NCBI GenBank assembly: GCA_005518185.1
Contig: RKSN01000001.1
Span: forward strand, 124,001-188,000
Direction: 5' to 3'
DNA from: Chakrabartia godavariana
Lineage (GTDB): Bacteria; Pseudomonadota; Alphaproteobacteria; Sphingomonadales; Sphingomonadaceae
Length of the DNA stretch: 64,000 nt
Position 1 is the first letter of the stretch. Every line of letters begins with the position of its first letter. Positions 58,760-64,000 of the stretch are shown here, piece by piece. Position numbers and translations under genes: made by a program. The notes under the pieces are model-generated. The model did no database searches, was not told where the DNA came from, and saw only the letters and a list, made by a program, of their open reading frames with translations.

Positions 58760-60031
58760 ATGACCAAGTTGAGCGGCAGCGACACCAAGAGCACGCTTTA
58801 TTGCTCTTTCTGCGGCAAATCGCAGCATGAGGTGCGCAAGCTCATCGCTGGGCCGACGGTGTTCATCTGCGATGAATGCGTTGATCTGTGCAATGACATC
58901 ATCCGCGAGGAAACCAAGACGGCGCTCGTCTCCAAGAAGGACGGCGGCGTGCCGAGCCCGGCGGAAATCTGCAAGGTCCTTGATGACTATGTCATCGGTC
59001 AGGCCAAGGCGAAGCGCGTCCTCTCGGTTGCGGTTCACAACCACTATAAGCGGCTGAACCACGGCGCGAAGGGCGCGGACGTCGAACTTGCCAAGTCGAA
59101 CATCCTGCTCGTCGGGCCGACCGGCTGCGGCAAGACGCTGCTGGCCCAGACGCTGGCGCGCATCCTCGACGTGCCCTTCACCATGGCGGATGCCACCACG
59201 CTGACCGAAGCCGGCTATGTCGGTGAGGACGTGGAAAACATCATCCTGAAGCTGCTTCAGGCATCGGATTACAACGTGGAACGCGCACAGCGCGGCATCG
59301 TCTATATCGACGAAATCGACAAGATCAGCCGCAAGGCCGAAAACCCGTCGATCACGCGCGACGTGTCGGGCGAAGGCGTGCAGCAGGCGCTGCTCAAGAT
59401 GATGGAAGGCACGGTTGCCAGCGTTCCGCCGCAGGGTGGCCGCAAGCATCCGCAGCAGGAATTCCTGCAGGTCGACACGACGAACATCCTCTTCATCTGC
59501 GGCGGCGCGTTTGCCGGCCTTGAAAAGATCATCGCGGACCGTCTGCAGGGCAAGTCGATCGGCTTTGGCGCGAACGTCTCGTCGCCGGATGACCGCCGCA
59601 CGGGCGAAGTCCTGAAGCAGGGCGAGCCGGAAGATCTGCTGAAGTACGGCCTGATCCCCGAATTCGTCGGCCGTCTGCCGGTCATCGCGACGCTCGAAGA
59701 CCTCGACGTCGACGCGCTGGTCAAGATCCTGATCGAGCCGAAGAACGCGCTGGTGAAACAGTATAAGAAGCTGTTCGAGATGGAAGATGTCGAACTCGAC
59801 TTCACCGACGACGCGCTGACGGCGGTCGCCAAGCGCGCCATCGAACGCAAGACGGGTGCACGCGGCCTCCGCTCGATCCTCGAAGGCATCCTGCTCGACA
59901 CCATGTTCGATCTTCCGACGATGGAAGACGTGGACGAGGTGATGATCGACAAGGACGTCGTCGCGGGCAAGAAGGAACCCGTCCGCGTCTACGCCAAGAA
60001 GGCCAAGGAAGTCGCCGGCGACGCGGCGTAA
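58760..60031 (+). CDS. clpX: ATP-dependent Clp protease ATP-binding subunit ClpX
   Basis: 423 residues. N-terminal zinc domain ([28 protein letters not shown]), Walker [18 protein letters not shown], Walker [11 protein letters not shown], and the loop [30 protein letters not shown]. Unfolds substrates for ClpP. Confidence 0.98.
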   Translation: MTKLSGSDTKSTLYCSFCGKSQHEVRKLIAGPTVFICDECVDLCNDIIREETKTALVSKKDGGVPSPAEICKVLDDYVIGQAKAKRVLSVAVHNHYKRLNHGAKGADVELAKSNILLVGPTGCGKTLLAQTLARILDVPFTMADATTLTEAGYVGEDVENIILKLLQASDYNVERAQRGIVYIDEIDKISRKAENPSITRDVSGEGVQQALLKMMEGTVASVPPQGGRKHPQQEFLQVDTTNILFICGGAFAGLEKIIADRLQGKSIGFGANVSSPDDRRTGEVLKQGEPEDLLKYGLIPEFVGRLPVIATLEDLDVDALVKILIEPKNALVKQYKKLFEMEDVELDFTDDALTAVAKRAIERKTGARGLRSILEGILLDTMFDLPTMEDVDEVMIDKDVVAGKKEPVRVYAKKAKEVAGDAA

Positions 60032-60066
60032 GTCGCGGGGTCGATCTATCGCTCTGGTAGAAAGAT

Positions 60067-60213
60067 CGTCGCCCCGTGCTTGACACGGGGCTTGGCTTTT
60101 CCGCTGTGCGCCGTTGACACGTGGCCCGAATTGTTAGGTCTGCGGGTTCAGGCGAACAAGAGACCGAAGCTGGACGAAGATAAGCCCAGCCCCGTGTCAA
60201 GCACGGGGCGACG
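60067..60213. repeat. Inverted repeat, 'CCCCGTGCTTGACACGGGG' family
   Basis: Arms of 32 bases (CGTCGCCCCGTGCTTGACAC... on the left, its near-perfect reverse complement ending GGGGCGACG on the right) flank an 83-base centre. It lies between clpX (plus) and an unknown minus-strand gene. Confidence 0.85.
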
Positions 60214-60231
60214 TGCCCTTTTACGAGTCCG

Positions 60232-61497
60232 CTACTCCAACCCCTTCAGCACCCGGTCAATCCGCGCGACCATCGCCGCATATTGCGGGCTTTCGGTGCT
60301 CGTATAGCGTGTCTGGAATTCGGCCTCGGTCAGGCCTTCGGACATGGCGAGCGCGTGGAGCGGGACGATCTGCGTCTCGGTGACCGCTGCAAGCGCGCGC
60401 CGCGCGTCTTCTGCCGTCGTGGCATCCGACCCCCGCATCGCCCAGTGGATGCCCGACCGGTCCGCCGACAGGTCGACAAAGGAAAAGCCCGAACCATTGG
60501 GGCCGCTGTCGGCGATTTCCTTCCACGTGCCCATCACCTGCGAGACGTCTTCGCCATAGAGCGCGGCCAAAGCGGCCGAGAGCGTCCAGTGCTTGGACAG
60601 ATCGTGCCGCCCGATGAGCATCAGCGGCTGCGGGTCGATGCGGCAGGGTTCGGTCGCGGAGATGGCGTCACCCGCCAGATTGCCGGCATTGGGGGTGACC
60701 GTGAACATCGCGAGCGCGACAAAGGCGGCCCGGTTGGCACCGGCAATATCGCTCCCCGCCGGGCGTTCCTTGAACGCGCGTTGGACCTGCGTGGCGAGGT
60801 CCATCGACGGCGCGGCCTTTTGCGTGCGGGACAGGCGGCAATAGATGTTGGCAACCAGCGCGCCGTCGACCGGCTCGGCCTGCACATCGTTCAGCTGCCG
60901 CAAAAGCCGCGTCCGGCGCGGCAGATTGAGGCTCGCGGTGACCCCCGTCGGCGTCACGGCAAAGCCGCCTACCATCTCGTCAGGCGATGTGAGCTGCGCG
61001 CCCCGCAGATTGAGCAAGGCGACGGCCACCCTGGCGAGCGGACGGGTCAGCCAGGGCGGCAGCGTCAGCCAGCCGACCGTCACGCGCGTATCGGGAAAGC
61101 GGTCCCTGGTGGGGAAGGCGGCGACCGACATATTGGCCCAGACGGGTCCGACCGGAAGGCTCGCATGGATCTCCGCGCGGTCGGGCGCAGCGATCGTCCG
61201 CACGCGGTCAATCCCCAGTGTGCGCCCGAGCAGCAGGCTGCCGCCCGCAGCCTCTCGCCAGCTGATGAAGGTCGGCACAGGCTTGCCGGTGCCCGCCTGC
61301 GCCCGCACCCGGTCAAAGGCGGCGCGCGCGGCGATCACATCGGCCGAGGCGGGCGGTGCGGCAGCATCAATGTCAGGTGACAGGCTCAGCGTCAGCAGGC
61401 CAAGCAGGAGCATCAACCCTAGCAGCCCCGCCAGTAGCTTTCGCGCGACGGACCAACTCTTATGGGGCGAAGGAAAGGGCACGGCGGCCGATGTCAT
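60232..61497 (-). CDS. Membrane-anchored protein of unknown function
   Basis: 421 residues. One N-terminal helix (KLLAGLLGLMLLLGLLTLSL) with a short cytoplasmic tail, and the rest periplasmic. It has two parts: about 45-230 mostly beta (VSVAAFPTRDRFPDTRVTVG), and a helical C-terminal part (DARRALAAVTETQIVPLHAL). Only two cysteines. I do not recognise a family beyond the sphingomonads. Alone, convergent with clpX. Confidence 0.7.
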   Translation of the reverse strand: MTSAAVPFPSPHKSWSVARKLLAGLLGLMLLLGLLTLSLSPDIDAAAPPASADVIAARAAFDRVRAQAGTGKPVPTFISWREAAGGSLLLGRTLGIDRVRTIAAPDRAEIHASLPVGPVWANMSVAAFPTRDRFPDTRVTVGWLTLPPWLTRPLARVAVALLNLRGAQLTSPDEMVGGFAVTPTGVTASLNLPRRTRLLRQLNDVQAEPVDGALVANIYCRLSRTQKAAPSMDLATQVQRAFKERPAGSDIAGANRAAFVALAMFTVTPNAGNLAGDAISATEPCRIDPQPLMLIGRHDLSKHWTLSAALAALYGEDVSQVMGTWKEIADSGPNGSGFSFVDLSADRSGIHWAMRGSDATTAEDARRALAAVTETQIVPLHALAMSEGLTEAEFQTRYTSTESPQYAAMVARIDRVLKGLE

Positions 61498-61564
61498 GCG
61501 CGCCGTCTAGCAGCCTTGCATCGGCATATGCTAGCACCCTGACCATATAGCGGAGGAGAGCGCG

Positions 61565-62041
61565 ATGAACGTCCATGATTTTACGGTGAAAAAGCCCGAT
61601 GGCAGCGACCAGAAACTGTCCGATTTCGCGGGCGGGCCGATCCTGATCGTCAACACGGCCTCCAAATGCGGCTTCACCCCGCAATATAAGGGGCTGGAGG
61701 AACTGCAGCGCAAATATAAGGACAAGGGGCTGACCGTGCTCGGCTTCCCCTGCAATCAGTTCGGCGCGCAGGAGCCGGGCGATGCAGAAGAAATCGCCAA
61801 TTTCTGTTCGCTCAATTATGACGTGTCCTTCCCCCTGATGGCGAAGGTCGAAGTGAACGGCGACAAGGCCGAGCCGCTCTACGACCACCTCAAATCCGCC
61901 AAGCCCGGCCTGCTCGGCACCAAGGCGATCAAATGGAACTTCACCAAGTTCCTGATCGACAAGAATGGCAACGTCGTCGGCCGCTACGCCCCCACCGACA
62001 CACCTGCGAGCATCGAGAAGGATATCGAAAAGCTGCTTTAG
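61565..62041 (+). CDS. Glutathione peroxidase
   Basis: 158 residues, thioredoxin fold. Active-site Cys in NTASKCGFTPQYKG, with GFPCNQFGAQEPG and WNFTKFLIDKNGN. Cys instead of selenocysteine; the bacterial enzymes of this type (BtuE-like) often use thioredoxin. RBS GGAGGAGAG. Confidence 0.94.
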   Translation: MNVHDFTVKKPDGSDQKLSDFAGGPILIVNTASKCGFTPQYKGLEELQRKYKDKGLTVLGFPCNQFGAQEPGDAEEIANFCSLNYDVSFPLMAKVEVNGDKAEPLYDHLKSAKPGLLGTKAIKWNFTKFLIDKNGNVVGRYAPTDTPASIEKDIEKLL

Positions 62042-62052
62042 GGGCCGCCCAT

Positions 62053-62193
62053 ATCCTCCCCCATCGGGGGAGGGGGACCGCGAAGCGGTGGAGGGGGCAA
62101 CGGGGCAGGGTGCTATGCCCAGACGTAGGGCGTGCTCCCGGCTCCCCCTCCGTCAGCCCGGTGGGCTGCCACCTCCCCCGAGGGGGGAGGATT
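62053..62193. repeat. Long inverted repeat, 'CCTCCCCC...GGGGGAGG' family, copy 2
   Basis: Left part ATCCTCCCCCATCGGGGGAG, with GGGGGACCGCGAAGCGGTGG next; right part ending CCCCCGAGGGGGGAGGAT. Same family as 35925-36043. Between gpx and dnaE, genes on the same strand. Confidence 0.75.
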
Positions 62194-62213
62194 TGATCTC
62201 TTGCCCGCCCGAC

Positions 62214-62222
62214 TTATCCCCA
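62214..62222. promoter_or_regulatory. DnaA-box-like sequence upstream of dnaE
   Basis: TTATCCCCA, one mismatch from TTATCCACA, lies 56 bases before the dnaE start. A single 9-mer can occur by chance. Confidence 0.25.
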
Positions 62223-62277
62223 ACTCCGTCGCCCGAATCTGTTAACATCCCCGCCCGCGCTGCCTACAGTTGCGGGC

Positions 62278-64000
62278 ATGGCGTTTTCCCCCTTTGTGCC
62301 TTTGCGCGTGTTTTCGGCCTATACGATGCTCGAAGGGGCCATCGAGCCGAAGGCGATTGCCAAGCGCGCGAAAGAACTGGGCTTTCCGGCGGTTGCGGTG
62401 TGTGATCGCAACGGGCTTTATGCCGCGCCGCAATTTTCGGACGGCTGTAAAGGCGCGGGTGTTCAGCCGATCATCGGCACGCTGCTGACGCTGCTTCGGC
62501 CTGACCGTCCCGACGGGACCGCCCGCGTCTATGACTCGCTCGCGCTCTTTGCGCAGGATGAGGCGGGCTATGACAATCTGTGTGCGCTCGTTTCCGCCGC
62601 CCACCTTGCGCGTCCGGTCGAAGAGCCGCCGCATGTCAGCTTCGACAAGCTGGCCGCGCACACGCAGGGGCTGATTGCCCTGACGGCGGGCGGAGAGGGC
62701 GCGCTGTGCCGCCTGCTCGCCGATGGGCAGACCGCAGCTGCGGAAAGTTACGTGGCGCGGCTGGAGGCGCTGTTCCCCAATCGGCTCTACATCGAGGTCT
62801 CGCGTCGTCTCGACCCGGTTGAGGGCGCATCGGAAGCCGCGCTGCTCGATCTCGCTTATGCGCACGATCTGCCGCTTGTCGCGACCAATCCGGCTAATTT
62901 TGCCGAAGCCGATTTCCACGCCGCGCATGATGCCATGCTGTGCATCGCGGCGAGCGCCTATGTGGAGAGCGAGGACCGCGTCAGAAGCTCGCCTGATGCG
63001 TGGATGAAGCCCGCCAAGGAAATGCAGCGCCTGTTCGAGGACCTGCCCGAGGCGCTGGCCAACACGCTCGTCGTGGCAAAGCGTTGTGCGGTCATGGCGC
63101 CCAAGCGCGCGCCGATTCTGCCGACGGTGGGCGACAAGGCGGGTGAGGCGGACCAGCTGCGCGCCGACGCCTATGCCGGGCTGGAGCGGCGCCTTGCCGC
63201 CATCCCGGATGCCGACCGCGACGTCTATTTCAAGCGGCTGGACTTTGAGCTCGACGTCATCGTGCAGATGGGGTTCCCCGGCTACTTCCTGATCGTTGCC
63301 GACTTCATCAAATGGGCGAAGGACAATGGCATCGCGGTGGGGCCGGGTCGCGGCTCGGGTGCGGGCTCGGCGGTCGCCTGGGCGCTGACGATCACCGATC
63401 TCGATCCCATCAAGCTCGGCCTGCTGTTCGAACGCTTCCTGAACCCCGAGCGCGTGTCGATGCCCGACTTCGACATCGATTTCTGCGAAACGCGGCGCGG
63501 TGAGGTCATCCGCTACGTCCAGCAGAAATATGGCGCGGACCATGTGGCGCAGATCATCACCTTCGGAACGATGAAGGCGCGCGCCGTGCTCAAGGATACG
63601 GGGCGCGTGCTGCAGATGAGCTATGGTCAGGTTGACCGGCTGGCCAAGCTGATCCCGAACCTGCCCGCCGATCCTTGGACGCTGGACCGCGCGCTCAACG
63701 GCGTGTCGGAACTGGCCGCCGAATACAAGAATGACCGGCAGGTCCGGCAGCTGCTCGACCTTGCGATGAAGCTCGAAGGCCTGCCGCGCCACAGCTCCAC
63801 CCACGCGGCGGGCGTCGTCATCGGCGACCGTCCGCTCGACCAGCTCGTCCCGCTCTACCGCGATCCACGCTCCGACATGCCGGTCACGCAGTTCGACATG
63901 AAATATGTCGAAGGCGCGGGGCTGGTGAAGTTCGACTTTCTGGGTCTCAAGACGCTGTCGGTCATCCAGCGCGCGCTTGACCTGATCGAACGGCGCACCG
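62278..64000 (+). CDS. dnaE: DNA polymerase III alpha subunit, 5' part only
   Basis: Open to the window end, 574 codons. Starts AFSPFVPLRVFSAYTMLEGA (PHP domain). The polymerase core is identified by GFPGYFLIVADFIKWAKDNG, AVGPGRGSGAGSAVAWALTI, TDLDPIKLGLLFERFLNPER and VSMPDFDIDF, with the catalytic Asp residues in PDFDID. The remaining C-terminal part lies beyond base 64000. Replicative polymerase subunit. Confidence 0.95.
   Translation, partial: MAFSPFVPLRVFSAYTMLEGAIEPKAIAKRAKELGFPAVAVCDRNGLYAAPQFSDGCKGAGVQPIIGTLLTLLRPDRPDGTARVYDSLALFAQDEAGYDNLCALVSAAHLARPVEEPPHVSFDKLAAHTQGLIALTAGGEGALCRLLADGQTAAAESYVARLEALFPNRLYIEVSRRLDPVEGASEAALLDLAYAHDLPLVATNPANFAEADFHAAHDAMLCIAASAYVESEDRVRSSPDAWMKPAKEMQRLFEDLPEALANTLVVAKRCAVMAPKRAPILPTVGDKAGEADQLRADAYAGLERRLAAIPDADRDVYFKRLDFELDVIVQMGFPGYFLIVADFIKWAKDNGIAVGPGRGSGAGSAVAWALTITDLDPIKLGLLFERFLNPERVSMPDFDIDFCETRRGEVIRYVQQKYGADHVAQIITFGTMKARAVLKDTGRVLQMSYGQVDRLAKLIPNLPADPWTLDRALNGVSELAAEYKNDRQVRQLLDLAMKLEGLPRHSSTHAAGVVIGDRPLDQLVPLYRDPRSDMPVTQFDMKYVEGAGLVKFDFLGLKTLSVIQRALDLIERRT

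Noticed and set aside
62214-62222. Replication origin suggested by a DnaA-box-like 9-mer near dnaE
   Set aside because: Only one box with one mismatch, no AT-rich unwinding region and no box cluster; kept only as a low-confidence site.

Overview
The window is GC-rich chromosomal DNA from an alphaproteobacterium, most likely a sphingomonad (order Sphingomonadales). The signs are an aa3 cytochrome oxidase operon in the alphaproteobacterial order with a CoxF-like micro-gene and DUF983, a PEPxxWA-CTERM anchored protein, two TonB-dependent receptors, a Trm112/LON/thioredoxin-TPR trio, and many short hairpin repeats between genes. No integrase, transposase, phage gene, CRISPR array or toxin-antitoxin pair was seen. 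This looks like ordinary core chromosome, and I did not find a clear new defence or mobile system.

Layout. 1-3.65 kb: FKBP isomerase, then a tightly coupled minus-strand operon pyrE-pdxJ-acpS-lepB. 3.8-13.3 kb: plus-strand cytochrome c oxidase operon coxB-ctaD-ctaB-coxF-ctaG-ctaE-DUF983-surf1, running into a TauE/SafE transporter, thrC and an rRNA-type methyltransferase. 13.4-19.8 kb: ccmAB heme exporter with a metallopeptidase, PCD dehydratase, CorA/ZntB transporter, a siroheme-synthase-like protein, a CHAP amidase and a phytase-like secreted protein. 19.9-26.3 kb: acyl-CoA ligase, N-formylglutamate amidohydrolase, DUF885 protein and a ZnuD-like receptor. 26.3-33.5 kb: ispE, TPR lipoprotein-like gene, ETF-ubiquinone oxidoreductase, a degenerate uracil-DNA-glycosylase relative, lytic transglycosylase, moaB. 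33.7-38.6 kb: orphan HisKA_2 kinase, PA0069-type radical SAM protein, second acyl-CoA ligase, second CHAP protein. 38.6-45 kb: Trm112, LON-domain, YbbN-like operon, tRNA-Gly(GCC), rpmI-rplT-pheS-pheT without infC. 45-51.2 kb: large TonB receptor divergent from a TetR regulator, tRNA-Gly(CCC), FHS sugar transporter, two exported proteins of unknown role. 51.3-64 kb: typA, an unknown 408-residue protein, a bile-acid-symporter-like transporter, a GT2 glycosyltransferase with a membrane partner, clpP-clpX, an unknown membrane-anchored protein, glutathione peroxidase, and the 5' part of dnaE, which runs off the end.

Functionally the window is dominated by respiration and heme handling (cox assembly, ccmAB, siroheme-like, ETF-QO), translation (pheST, L20, L35, TypA, two tRNA-Gly) and proteostasis (ClpXP, LON-domain, FKBP, signal peptidase). 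Genes inside operons often overlap by four bases with GTG or TTG starts, which implies translational coupling. The most distinctive non-coding feature is that nearly every convergent gene junction longer than about 100 bases holds a large symmetrical element, drawn from at least five sequence families. Candidate operators of interest lie before the acyl-CoA ligase (LiuR/FadP-like), the radical SAM gene (LexA-like) and the ZnuD-like receptor (Zur-like).
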